From the NCBI RefSeq assembly GCF_046115515.1, contig NZ_CP175953.1: 64,000 bases of DNA; one strand, written 5' to 3'. The translations under genes were made by a program, and so were the position numbers. The stretch is from Gracilimonas sp017641085. Its GTDB lineage: Bacteria > Bacteroidota > Rhodothermia > Balneolales > Balneolaceae. Numbering within the stretch: position 1 is the first letter of the stretch; every line of letters begins with the position of its first letter. This document shows positions 1 through 7,856 of the stretch, piece after piece. Under the pieces are notes generated by a model. It had not been told where the DNA came from. It ran no database searches and worked only from the letters and a program-made list of their open reading frames with translations.

Positions 1-434
1 CCACGTACTTTGAAGAATTTGAAAAACCTAAATTAATACTTCCAGATATATCAAAAAGAGGAAACTTTACTTTTGATAGTAGAGGAGAGTTCTACATTCA
101 AAATTCAGCCTATATTATTGGGAAGGCAGATAAGTTTTTGTTGGGTATATTAAACTCAAATTTGATTGCATTTTTTTACAGAGGGATATCTTCTTCCTAT
201 AGAGGAGGCTATCTACGTTTTATCAATCAATATTTACAACAAATACCTATAAAAGAATCGAGTTTTGAAGATCGGAAAGAAATTGATGGACTAGTAACCC
301 AAATCCTCACCGCCAAAAAAGAAAACCCCGAAGCCGACACCGGCACGTTGGAGGCGGAAATCGATCAGTTGGTGTACCAGCTCTACGGCCTCACCGAAGA
401 AGAAATAGCCATCGTGGAAGAGAGTGTGGGGTAA
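1..434 (+). CDS. C-terminal part of a type II restriction/methyltransferase-like protein (partial)
   Basis: The reading frame is already open at base 3 and runs to a TAA at 432-434, so the gene starts upstream of the window. The visible ~143 residues contain a KPKLILPDISKRGNF-type stretch, then a YIIG..DKFLLGILNSNLIAFFYR region and a GGYLRFINQYLQQIPI stretch. This pattern is typical of the C-terminal target-recognition (TaqI_C-like) domain of Eco57I-type restriction-modification enzymes and related N6-adenine methylases. The end (EIDQLVYQLYGLTEEEIAIVE) is the usual tail of that family. Catalytic parts are outside the window, so whether it is an endonuclease-methylase fusion or a methylase alone cannot be said. 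Three palindromic repeats follow directly. Confidence 0.7.
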   Translation, partial: TYFEEFEKPKLILPDISKRGNFTFDSRGEFYIQNSAYIIGKADKFLLGILNSNLIAFFYRGISSSYRGGYLRFINQYLQQIPIKESSFEDRKEIDGLVTQILTAKKENPEADTGTLEAEIDQLVYQLYGLTEEEIAIVEESVG

Positions 435-461
435 TTAACAAACCCACACCCCGCCCCCCAC

Positions 462-613
462 GTCATTGCGAGGAGCCCATAAATCCGAACGTAGGGCTGG
501 GAGCATACCGACGAAGCAATCTCCCCGAATCGATATCCCAAGTAGCTTAAGGAGATCGCGTTGTCGCCCGGCAAGGGAGTCCTGCTTCACCTCACTCTAC
601 TCCTCGCGATGAC
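462..613. repeat. 152-bp palindromic repeat, copy 1 of 3
   Basis: It begins GTCATTGCGAGGAG and ends CTCCTCGCGATGAC, which are inverted repeats of each other with one mismatch. A nested pair, GCAATCTCC and GGAGATCGC, lies inside. The unit can fold into one long imperfect hairpin. It sits in the otherwise gene-free stretch 435-1006. It resembles the non-coding palindromic (MITE/REP-like) units scattered through Bacteroidota genomes; no protein is encoded. Confidence 0.9.
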
Positions 614-644
614 CGGTTTTTTTCTACTCACTAACACACCGCGC

Positions 645-797
645 GTCATTGCGAGGAGCCCCTTAATTCGAACGCCAGGTTGGGGAGCATAACGACGCGG
701 CAATCTCCCTGAAATAACATCCCAAGTAACTCAAGGAGATCGCGTTGTCGCCAGGCAGGGGAGTTCTGCTTCACCACACTTTACTCCTCGCGATGAC
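645..797. repeat. 153-bp palindromic repeat, copy 2 of 3
   Basis: Same unit as at 462-613, with terminal arms GTCATTGCGAGGAG / CTCCTCGCGATGAC. It is separated from copy 1 by a 31-bp spacer that is itself repeated (a T-run followed by CTACTCA). The inner part differs from copy 1 at scattered positions, so the copies are not a very recent exact duplication. Confidence 0.9.
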
Positions 798-828
798 CGG
801 GTTTTTTCTACTCATTAACGCCCCCCAC

Positions 829-981
829 GTCATTGCGAGGAGCCCGTAAATCCGAGTGCAGGGCAGGGATGCAAACCGACGCGGCAATCTCCCTGAAATA
901 ACATCCCAAGTGGCTTAAGGAGATCGCGTTGTCGTCCGGCAGGGGTATCCTGCTTCACCACACTTTACTCCTCGCGATGAC
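829..981. repeat. 153-bp palindromic repeat, copy 3 of 3
   Basis: Third copy with the same terminal arms and the same 31-bp spacing to copy 2, giving a tandem period of about 183-184 bp. It lies just downstream of the minus-strand kinase gene (stop at 1007), so its hairpin could also end that transcript. I see nothing else in 982-1006. Confidence 0.9.
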
Positions 982-1006
982 CGAGTTTTTGCAATGGGTG
1001 TTGTAA

Positions 1007-2446
1007 TTAATTAAGAGCGCTGCTACTGCCTTTCTTTTCAGACCTTGCAAAGCACAATTCAAATTTGGTGCCCTTTCCGGTTCCTTTGTAGGTGAAGGTG
1101 CCTTCCAATTGCTCGGTAAGGGCGCTAATAAGATTGAAACCCAGCGTATTATCGTCCGGTTCGAAATTATCGGGAATGCCTTTACCAAAATCTTCAATCA
1201 CCAGCTGTATGTTGTCGCCCTCATTTGTGAGCGAAATATGCAAATCACCGGATTCGTCTTTCCCGTAGGCGTGCTTCATGGTATTGGTAATAACTTCATT
1301 GATGGTTAAAGAAAGGGGGATAGCCTGGTTGATATTCAGTTCCAGGTTCTTATCAATATTCAGATGAACATTGAGGTCGGTATCAGATTGAAATACAGAG
1401 GTAATGCCTGATACAAGCTTGTTCATACTTTCACTGAAGTCTAATCTCGAAAAAGTTTCCGACTTGTACAGGATTTCATGCACTGCTGCCATTGAGTTGA
1501 TCCGACTCACACTGTCAAATAATTTACTCTGAAGCCGCTCATCATTTTCTCCGAAGGCTTGCAAATGCAACATTCCGGAAATTACAGCAAGATTATTCTT
1601 TACCCGGTGGTGAATTTCATTAAGAAGAGTGTTCTTTTCTTTGAGGGCTTCTTCCAGTTTCCCTTTTCTCAGCTTCTCGTCATGAATGTCCTGAACGCTT
1701 CCCAAAATTCGGATGCACTCACCCTTTTCCATTTCACTTTCCCACATGATTCGTACCCATCGTTGCTCCCCGTCCGGAGTTTGAACTTCAAGTTCGGTTT
1801 CATAGGGTGCGCCGTTTTCAATGGATTCATTTAATGCGTTCAGCAAAAGGTCTCTGGCATGTTCATCCCTGATAAAAGGGAAGGTGGTCTCAGCATTAGG
1901 ATCAAAATTATCGTCAACCCTGTGGATTGATTTTACCGTATCTGACCAGAACCTCTTGTCTTGTTTTACATCATATTCCCAGTGCCCGATTGCAGCCAGC
2001 TGATAAGCTCTGTTTATGGTTTTCTGATTCTTAGTGAGGATCCTTTGGCTTTCTTTCAGCCGGGAATAATTTCTTAGCTCCCTAACAACAGCCGGCAGTA
2101 ACCGGTCAGTTTTATCTTTCATGATGTAATCTGAGGCACCTTCTCTCATAGCTTCAACAGCTAATTTCTCGGGTATATAACCGGAGATTAAGATGAACGG
2201 TAGCTCCTGATTAATTTCCCGCACCACACTCAAAGCTTCCAACCCAGAATACCCGGGGAGGTAGTAATCACATAAAACCAGATCAACTTCGTCTTTTTTT
2301 ACAGCTGAGATAAGTACATCTCTGCTATCCGTTTTTGTGATAAGAATATCCTCTTCAAGCTCATGTAATTTTCTTTTAAATAGTTCAGCATGAGATTCAT
2401 TATCCTCAACCAGTAATACCCTGAAAGATTCTTTCTTTTTTGTCAT
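1007..2446 (-). CDS. Response-regulator/PAS/histidine-kinase protein (HisKA_2 type)
   Basis: A 479-residue soluble signalling protein. Residues 8-125 form a receiver domain with acidic D15, the phospho-acceptor D60 (in LVLCDYYLP) and K110. Residues ~147-255 form a PAS domain with the W..VR..G..QDI ending. A HisKA_2/HWE-like kinase follows, with the H-box EIHHRVKNNL (H279/H280). The ATPase domain carries NEVITNTMKHAY (N box) and EDFGKGIP (G1 box). Receiver-PAS-HisKA_2 proteins usually pass phosphate from an upstream hybrid kinase to a further regulator. No transmembrane segment is seen. It is divergent from the PAS/GAF kinase at 2692, which may be its partner; that is inference. The signal sensed is unknown. 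Confidence 0.88.
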   Translation of the reverse strand: MTKKKESFRVLLVEDNESHAELFKRKLHELEEDILITKTDSRDVLISAVKKDEVDLVLCDYYLPGYSGLEALSVVREINQELPFILISGYIPEKLAVEAMREGASDYIMKDKTDRLLPAVVRELRNYSRLKESQRILTKNQKTINRAYQLAAIGHWEYDVKQDKRFWSDTVKSIHRVDDNFDPNAETTFPFIRDEHARDLLLNALNESIENGAPYETELEVQTPDGEQRWVRIMWESEMEKGECIRILGSVQDIHDEKLRKGKLEEALKEKNTLLNEIHHRVKNNLAVISGMLHLQAFGENDERLQSKLFDSVSRINSMAAVHEILYKSETFSRLDFSESMNKLVSGITSVFQSDTDLNVHLNIDKNLELNINQAIPLSLTINEVITNTMKHAYGKDESGDLHISLTNEGDNIQLVIEDFGKGIPDNFEPDDNTLGFNLISALTEQLEGTFTYKGTGKGTKFELCFARSEKKGSSSALN

Positions 2447-2457
2447 AAGACTATTTA

Positions 2458-2482
2458 TTGTTCATTCGAGAACTTAGAACAA
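2458..2482. promoter_or_regulatory. Inverted repeat in the divergent kinase promoter region
   Basis: TTGTTC (2458-2463) and GAACAA (2477-2482) form perfect 6-bp arms, 11 bp upstream of the minus-strand kinase start. It could be an operator. The rest of the 245-bp gap is AT-rich and I see no confident promoter in it. Confidence 0.3.
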
Positions 2483-2691
2483 ATCAACCATAGATTGACC
2501 TAAAGCTAAAAGAAGATAATTAAAAACAGATTATAAGTAATTACTTTATCTTAGATTATGGTTAGTTATTCTTAATGGATTCGTAACATCACCGGTAATA
2601 CCTTTTCCGGTCACTCAGTAATCTGATTTATATCCATCTATATTTTGCCAATAGGTGGTCAAAACTATAGAGAACAAAAGCACAGAAATTT

Positions 2692-5067
2692 TTGGGAAAA
2701 GAATCAAATAAAAATACCGGACTTCGCAGGCACCACTTTTTCTCGGCTTTCAATTCCATTCCTGATGCGATGGTAGTGACGGATATTAATCGAAGAATTA
2801 TTTCGGTTAATTCGGCCTTCGTGAAGTTGTTCGGGTATAAGCGTGGTGAAGTAAAGGGAAAAGAAACATCTATTCTTTATTCGTCAGAACAGGATTTCAG
2901 CGATGCCGGAGAAGCGAGGTTTAATCCGGATTCAGATGTTAAAGCAGAAGTATTTGAAGTGCTGTACAGGCGAAAGAACGGAGAGATATTCCCGGCTGAA
3001 TCTGTTGGAAGTGTGGTTAAAGATGATGATGGAGAGACTATTGGCTACCTTGCCGCGATAAAAGATTTGACCCGGGAAAAGAGAAGGAGTGAGGAAATAT
3101 CCCTGCTCACTAAAAGGTTGCGTCTGGTTGCAGCTATTGTGGCCAATGAGGAAAAGAATTTCGAAGCAAAAATCAAAAATGCTCTCAAACTCACCACCGA
3201 CTTACTTGGGTTTGAAATTGGTATTGTAAGCCGGATTGAAGGGGAAACCTATACAATCAAACATTATTACCCGGAAACGGCTGACCTGGAAGAGGGGATG
3301 GAATTCGATCTTAGTCAAACCTACTGCAGTATTACGCTCAAGTCGGACGATGTAGTTTGTATAAATGAGATGAGAACTTCCCCCTATAAAGCACATCCTT
3401 GCTACTCAAAGTTCAGCCTGGAAAGTTATATAGGAGTTCCCCTGATTGTAGATGAAGAAGCCATCGGAACCATAAATTTTTCCAGCTCTGAATCCAGAAC
3501 GGACCCGCTTAACCAAGCCGATAGAGATATGGTGAGACTGCTGGGGCAGTGGTTAAGTTCCGAGTTTCAAAAGCAGGCCTACCAGGATGAGTTAAAGCAA
3601 AGCAGAGATCGATTCAGGCTTATTTCTCATAATTCAGCTGATCTTGTATGTCTGCATAAACCTGATGGTTCGTACGAATACCTGTCTCCTTCGGCAGAGA
3701 AAATATTGGGGTATTCGCCGGAAGAGCTTATAGGTAAATCACCCTATGAGTTGTTTCACCCTGAGGATTTAAAGCGCATTCAGGAAGAGTCGCATGAAAA
3801 AGCACTGAAAGGAGAGCATATACATCATATTCATTATCGGATTAAGCGCAAGGATGGTGAATATATATGGTTTGAAACCGCAACCGAACCTATTTTGAAT
3901 GATGAAGGAGAGGTTGATAGATTACAAACTTCTTCCAGGGAAATAACGGAACGGAAGAAACTTGAGAACCTGCTGAAAGATACCAACAAGCTGGCTTCGG
4001 TAGGGGGATGGGAGTTAGACCTGAAGAATCAGGATTTGTATTGGACAGATGAAGTATATCGCATTCATGAGCTTCCATTGGGGTCTGAACTTAATGTGGA
4101 GGAAGCGATTAATTTTTATGCTGAAGAAGATCAGCCAACTATTACGGAAGCTGTTAGTCATGCCATCCAAACCGGAGAGGGTTATGATTTGGAGCTCACC
4201 TTAGTTACTGCAAAAGGGAACCGGAAATGGGTGCGGGCAATAGGTAAAACCCAGATGGACGAGAACGGGGAAGCGTATAAGCTATATGGTGTTTTCCAGG
4301 ATTTAAGCATGCGGAAGCTGATGGAAGATCAGCTGAAAGAGAAAAATGAAAAGCTTGAACAACTGCTTAAGGCCACGAATGATATTAACGCCATAATTGG
4401 CCATGATTTAAAATCACCACTGAATACCATTATTGGGTTTTCTGATTTATCGGTTAAAGCGATAGAGGAAGGAGCATTTGAAGCTGAAAAATTCAAAAAG
4501 TTTCTTACCCTTATTTATACATCGTCAAAAGGGATGAGTACTACTCTGGACGATTTATTGAAATGGTCCAGGCTGCAAACGGGAGATCTGAATTTAGACA
4601 TTACTTCAATAGACATAAAAAGGGTAGGCCGTAACTTATCCGATTTCTTCCAGGCAAGCCTTTCAAATAAAGGGTTGACGCTGAAATTTGATTTTGGAGA
4701 GCATTCCCAAATTAGAGCTGATGAAAGCATGATAACGACCATGATTAGAAACTTGATTTCAAATGCGATAAAATTTTCCAATGAGAAGGGGGAGATTACC
4801 GTACGATTAGAAAAGCTCCGGGATGATTGGGTGCTGACTGTACAGGATGAGGGAGTTGGGATGACCGATGAAGTTAAGCGGGATTTATTTTCACCACTTA
4901 ATCACCCCAGCGAGTACGGAACGAAGAACGAAAAGGGAACAGGGTTAGGGTTAAAAGTAACCGAGAAGCTCGTCAAATTGCACGGCGGAAGGGTAGAAGT
5001 TGAAAGTGAAGTAGGTAAAGGAACAAGATTTAAACTTTATATTCCTAATGATCTAAGCCCGGAGTGA
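2692..5067 (+). CDS. Multi-PAS/GAF sensor histidine kinase
   Basis: A 791-residue soluble sensor kinase. The TTG at 2692 is the only plausible start, because an in-frame TAG at 2668 precedes it; the next Met is at about residue 27. Domains in order: PAS (~15-135, ending AAIKDLTREKRR), GAF (~140-295), PAS (~300-420, ending SSREITERKK), PAS (~430-545), HisKA with the H-box INAIIGHDLKSPLNTIIGFS (~565-585), and HATPase_c with NLISNAIKFS (N), DEGVGM (G1) and GTGLGLKV (G2). No membrane span and no attached receiver are seen, so its response regulator must be separate; the divergent receiver-kinase at 1007-2446 is a candidate. The third PAS resembles the PAS of that neighbour (G.WE.D...... W.D), which suggests common ancestry. 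Confidence 0.88.
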   Translation: MGKESNKNTGLRRHHFFSAFNSIPDAMVVTDINRRIISVNSAFVKLFGYKRGEVKGKETSILYSSEQDFSDAGEARFNPDSDVKAEVFEVLYRRKNGEIFPAESVGSVVKDDDGETIGYLAAIKDLTREKRRSEEISLLTKRLRLVAAIVANEEKNFEAKIKNALKLTTDLLGFEIGIVSRIEGETYTIKHYYPETADLEEGMEFDLSQTYCSITLKSDDVVCINEMRTSPYKAHPCYSKFSLESYIGVPLIVDEEAIGTINFSSSESRTDPLNQADRDMVRLLGQWLSSEFQKQAYQDELKQSRDRFRLISHNSADLVCLHKPDGSYEYLSPSAEKILGYSPEELIGKSPYELFHPEDLKRIQEESHEKALKGEHIHHIHYRIKRKDGEYIWFETATEPILNDEGEVDRLQTSSREITERKKLENLLKDTNKLASVGGWELDLKNQDLYWTDEVYRIHELPLGSELNVEEAINFYAEEDQPTITEAVSHAIQTGEGYDLELTLVTAKGNRKWVRAIGKTQMDENGEAYKLYGVFQDLSMRKLMEDQLKEKNEKLEQLLKATNDINAIIGHDLKSPLNTIIGFSDLSVKAIEEGAFEAEKFKKFLTLIYTSSKGMSTTLDDLLKWSRLQTGDLNLDITSIDIKRVGRNLSDFFQASLSNKGLTLKFDFGEHSQIRADESMITTMIRNLISNAIKFSNEKGEITVRLEKLRDDWVLTVQDEGVGMTDEVKRDLFSPLNHPSEYGTKNEKGTGLGLKVTEKLVKLHGGRVEVESEVGKGTRFKLYIPNDLSPE

Positions 5068-5133
5068 GAAGATAAACAAGAGAAGTATAATCCGTTCTGA
5101 ACCACACACTTGTTTTAGAGTATTTTAACCGTA

Positions 5134-5160
5134 GGTCGGACAGTTTGTCCGCCCTTTTTT
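5134..5160 (+). terminator. Probable rho-independent terminator of the sensor kinase
   Basis: GGTCGGACA, a GTT loop and TGTCCGCCC (one mismatch) form a stem followed by six T (5155-5160), about 70 bp after the stop codon. The GGTCGGACA...TGTCC core also resembles a dispersed repeat, but the T-run supports a terminator. Confidence 0.65.
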
Positions 5161-5190
5161 GTTTGGGGTAGTTGGTTGCCCTTTAATGCA

Positions 5191-5478
5191 GGACCCTCTC
5201 TCTGTCTCTCTCCCTCCGGCGCGCCTGTAGTACATTTGAACTCTTATCTGTGGCCGCAGGGAAAGAGGACTCGTTGGTAAGAGTTGGTGTGGTGAGAAAG
5301 ATATAGGTTATGGGAATACTCTTTAATTAAGCGCTCCCTCCATATAAGCTCAGCGCAATAGGGAGGGTTGGGGCCTGCCTGCCGGTAGGGAGGTTGGTCG
5401 TTTGGCGGAAATGGCTTGATGAATTATTGACTTGGATGTTATTGCTACTTAGAACATGTGTTGGTTCATTATCAAACC
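5191..5478. repeat. ~288-bp direct repeat, copy 1 of 3
   Basis: It begins with the pyrimidine tract GGACCCTCTCTCTG, continues through a GGCCGCAGGGAAAGAGGACTC block and an imperfect CCCTCC...GGGAGGG hairpin, then CCTGCCTGCCGGTAGGGAGG, and ends ...GGTTCATTATCAAACC. Most of the unit is repeated almost exactly at 5479. The long gene-free stretch 5068-6268 is made mostly of these units. Confidence 0.9.
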
Positions 5479-5765
5479 GGACCCTCTCTCTGTCTCTCTC
5501 CCTCCGGCGTGCCTGTATTACATCCAATCCTTAGCCGGGGCCGCAGGGAAAGAGGACTCGATGGTAAGAGTTGGTGTGGAGAGAAAGATATAGGTTATGG
5601 GAATACTCTATAATTAAGCGCCCCCTCCATATAAGCGCAGCGCAATAGGGAGGGTTGGGGCCTGCCTGCCGGTAGGGAGGTTGGTCGTTTGGCGGAAATG
5701 GCTTGATGAATTATTGACTTGGATGTTATTGCTACTTAGAACATGTGTTGGTTCATTATCAAACC
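5479..5765. repeat. ~287-bp direct repeat, copy 2 of 3
   Basis: Nearly identical to copy 1. The last ~150 bp, from the CCCTCC/GGGAGGG hairpin to the next copy, differ at very few positions. It abuts both neighbours with no spacer, so this is a tandem array. Small open frames exist in it on the minus strand but are mere by-products of the repetition. Confidence 0.9.
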
Positions 5766-5965
5766 GGACCCTCTCTCTGTCTCTCTCCCTCCGGCGCGTT
5801 TGTATTACATTTCTATCCTTAGTCGGGGCCGCAGGGAAAGAGGACTCCTTGGGGATAGTTGGTGAATTAAAAGGAATATGAGCCAAGGGTATGCTCTTTG
5901 ATTAGGCGCTCCCTCCCTATAAGCGCAGCGCGATAGGGAGGGCCGGGGTGGGTCGTTTGGCGAAG
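5766..5965. repeat. Truncated direct repeat, copy 3 of 3
   Basis: It starts with the same pyrimidine tract but diverges in the middle. It lacks the CCTGCCTGCCGG block and the last ~80 bp. Its hairpin is the cleanest of the three: CCCTCCCTAT and ATAGGGAGGG are perfect 10-bp arms. The end coordinate is approximate. Confidence 0.8.
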
Positions 5966-6187
5966 GGCTGGTATAGTTAAAACCCGAAACTACGCAATTT
6001 CAAAAAACCAGCAATGAACGCCTTCACACTCCCGGATAACTCACAAAATGCTGACTTTTCTGTGCTAAAGTTTCGGTTTGGGGCACAAAATTGAAAAAAA
6101 TTTCCCATTAAAAAACAACGTATATGGTTGACTAAGGCTGTTTTTAAAGATTAATTCAAAAAATCTCAAAAAAATTTAAACTCAAAT

Positions 6188-6214
6188 TTAAGAACGCTAT
6201 TTCACCTACGATAA
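6188..6214 (+). promoter_or_regulatory. Candidate sigma-28 (FliA) promoter of flagellin
   Basis: TTAAGAAC (6188-6195), 11 bp, TACGATAA (6207-6214) resembles the sigma-28 consensus TAAAGTTT-N11-GCCGATAA, with a strong -10 half (6 of 8) and a weaker -35 half. It lies about 54 bp before the flagellin ATG, a sensible leader length. The remaining DNA from 5966 to 6187 shows nothing recognisable except a lone TAAAGTTT at 6066-6073 without a matching -10. Confidence 0.45.
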
Positions 6215-6268
6215 CTGCAGTAACCAAAACAACGGAATCAATAACTAAAACTAAAAAGGTGAATAATC

Positions 6269-7231
6269 ATGGCAAGTTTTGGAGATCTAAATAGAGTAAA
6301 TACAAACGTGCAGTCTCTGGACTCACAGTTATCACTGAACCGAGTAAACCGTGACCTGGCCGACAGCCGTATGCGTATGTCAACCGGTCTTAAAATCAAC
6401 AAAGCAGAAGACAACGCTGCCGGGTACTCGATTGCAACCAAATTGAAAAGTAGAACAGCCGGACTGGAGCAAGCCCTTCAGAACGTAGGCGATGCCAAGT
6501 CTGTACTCGATATTGCGGAGTCCAGCTTCGACACCATCATGGACAGCCTCGTTGAGATGAAAGGTCTGGCTACCCAGGCTGCCAACGATACATTAGGCGA
6601 CACCGAGCGTGGCTACATCGGCGACCAGATCAAAGCCCTGGGCGACGACATTAACGAAATCGCTAACCAGACCGTATTCCAGGACTTCGATCTGCTGAAC
6701 GGTGACGCTGCTGGCGACATGTCCGGATCACTTGACCTTACCTTCCAGGTAGGTGAGCGTGCTTCTGACACCATCAGCACTTCCATCGACGCTGTAAACG
6801 TTGGTGAGCTGTTTGCTGCTTCCGGAGATGCTTCTCTGGGTGCTACAACAACCGCCGGTGGTGGTGCTGCTGCAGGTGCTGCGATTTCAGCTACTGCGGC
6901 TACAACCAGTGGACAAGGTGCATTGACTTTCGCTGCTACAGCAACTTCTTCTGACTTCCGTAGCTTCCTGAGCTCTGTTGACAGTGCAATTGATGAAATG
7001 TCGAACCGAGTGAACGACATTGGTATTACTCAGTCTTCTCTATCTGTACGTGAAGAGACCTTGTCTGAGTCGATCAGCGCAAACGAATCTGCCAAGTCTC
7101 GTATCATGGATACCGACTTTGCGAAAGAACAAAGTAAATCTGTTAAGCTTCAGATTCTGCAGCAGACTGCAACATCATCTCTGGCGCAAGCTAACATGGG
7201 ACCACAGTCTGTACTTGGATTCCTCGGATAA
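6269..7231 (+). CDS. fliC: Flagellin
   Basis: A 320-residue filament protein secreted through the flagellar export apparatus. The N-terminal D0/D1 region (~1-140) has the flagellin signature: RMSTGLKINKAEDNAAGYSIA and LDIAESSFDTIMDSLVEMKGLATQAAND. The C-terminal D1/D0 (~230-320) includes ANESAKSRIMDTDFAKE and ends QANMGPQSVLGFLG. The exposed middle (~185-228) is short and almost only Ala, Gly, Thr and Ser, so D2/D3 are minimal. The start ATG is preceded by an AAAGGTG ribosome-binding-like sequence, which is rare in this window and fits a highly expressed gene. No other flagellar gene is in the window; a hairpin terminator follows, so it is monocistronic. Confidence 0.95.
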   Translation: MASFGDLNRVNTNVQSLDSQLSLNRVNRDLADSRMRMSTGLKINKAEDNAAGYSIATKLKSRTAGLEQALQNVGDAKSVLDIAESSFDTIMDSLVEMKGLATQAANDTLGDTERGYIGDQIKALGDDINEIANQTVFQDFDLLNGDAAGDMSGSLDLTFQVGERASDTISTSIDAVNVGELFAASGDASLGATTTAGGGAAAGAAISATAATTSGQGALTFAATATSSDFRSFLSSVDSAIDEMSNRVNDIGITQSSLSVREETLSESISANESAKSRIMDTDFAKEQSKSVKLQILQQTATSSLAQANMGPQSVLGFLG

Positions 7232-7260
7232 TATTCAGAAATCCAGCGAACAACATAGTA

Positions 7261-7298
7261 AATCCATATCGCTTAAAAGGGCGGTATGGATTTTTTTA
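7261..7298 (+). terminator. Rho-independent terminator of flagellin
   Basis: AATCCATATCGC and GCGGTATGGATT form a 12-bp stem (one G-T pair) with an 8-nt loop, followed by TTTTTTATT. It starts 29 bp after the flagellin stop. Confidence 0.88.
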
Positions 7299-7335
7299 TT
7301 GATAGAAGATGGAAGGCTCAGTTTTTTTACCTATA

Positions 7336-7357
7336 TTTAAGACAATTAACTCTTAAA
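7336..7357. promoter_or_regulatory. Candidate Rrf2/NsrR-type operator, site 1
   Basis: TTTAAGA, 8 bp, TCTTAAA: perfect inverted repeat (8-bp arms if the flanking A/T is counted), 8 bp before the ATG of the Rrf2 regulator gene. The same AAGA-N8-TCTTAAA pattern recurs at 7834-7855, 13744-13765 and 13811-13832. Confidence 0.7.
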
Positions 7358-7365
7358 TAGATTCT

Positions 7366-7818
7366 ATGTTGTTATCAAAGTCTTGTGTGTATGGTTTGAG
7401 AGCCAGTTTATACCTTGCTTCGAGAGCTGAGCAGGAGTATACATCTATTCGAGAAATTAGCGAAGAGCTGGAGATTTCCTTCCATTTTCTTACGAAGATA
7501 CTGCAACAGCTTACCGCAGATTCTTTAATGGAATCCTATAAAGGGCCAAATGGAGGAATCCGCCTATCGGAAAAAGGAAAGAAGGCAACTTTGTTAGACG
7601 TGGTTATTGCGATAGATGGACCGGGACTTTTCACACAATGCGCACTTGGCTTGCCGGGATGCGGATCATCGGCTCCATGCCCATTACACGATAGCTGGCT
7701 GACTGTTCGCGAATCGATTAAGGAAATGCTGGAACGTACCGACTTGAAGCATCTAGCCCGTGAAGGGAGAGCGAATAAGTTTCGCATCACTGCTGATGGG
7801 TCATTTGCCTGGCAGTAA
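7366..7818 (+). CDS. Rrf2-family iron-sulfur transcriptional regulator (NsrR-like)
   Basis: A 150-residue DNA-binding regulator. The N-terminal winged helix (residues 1-70; SIREISEELEISFHFLTKILQQL, split here as the recognition region, then GPNGGIRLSE) is typical of Rrf2 proteins. C92, C99 and C105 (QCALGLPGC..SSAPC) match the three-cysteine Fe-S ligand set of IscR/NsrR/RsrR. Its neighbours are ric and, further on, nirK, which makes a nitric-oxide-responsive repressor the best guess. An inverted repeat directly upstream suggests autoregulation. It could instead sense Fe-S status (IscR-like), but no isc or suf genes are nearby. Followed by ric after 38 bp. Confidence 0.88.
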   Translation: MLLSKSCVYGLRASLYLASRAEQEYTSIREISEELEISFHFLTKILQQLTADSLMESYKGPNGGIRLSEKGKKATLLDVVIAIDGPGLFTQCALGLPGCGSSAPCPLHDSWLTVRESIKEMLERTDLKHLAREGRANKFRITADGSFAWQ

Positions 7819-7833
7819 AAAAATTAAAACTAA

Positions 7834-7855
7834 TAAAAGATAAAATACTCTTAAA
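7834..7855. promoter_or_regulatory. Candidate Rrf2/NsrR-type operator, site 2 (ric)
   Basis: TAAAAGA, TAAAATAC, TCTTAAA. It ends one base before the ric ATG at 7857, so a bound repressor would cover the translation-start region and likely block transcription. The spacer is almost identical to that of the nirK-proximal site (CAAAATAC). Confidence 0.7.
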
Positions 7856-7856
7856 T

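Noticed and set aside
462..981. Regularly spaced repeats suggesting a CRISPR array
   Set aside because: Units are ~150 bp and palindromic, the 31-bp spacers are nearly identical to each other, and no cas genes are near.
5327..5886. Two minus-strand open frames with nearly identical peptides containing NLPTGRQAPTLPIAL
   Set aside because: They lie wholly in the tandem DNA repeat; the peptide identity follows from DNA duplication, and neither has a start region or fold.
6066..6092. TAAAGTTT as the -35 of a flagellin sigma-28 promoter
   Set aside because: No acceptable GCCGATAA-like -10 at the right distance; the site at 6188-6214 fits better.
6613..7020. 135-codon frame antisense to flagellin
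   Set aside because: Shadow of the strongly codon-biased flagellin gene; low-complexity peptide.
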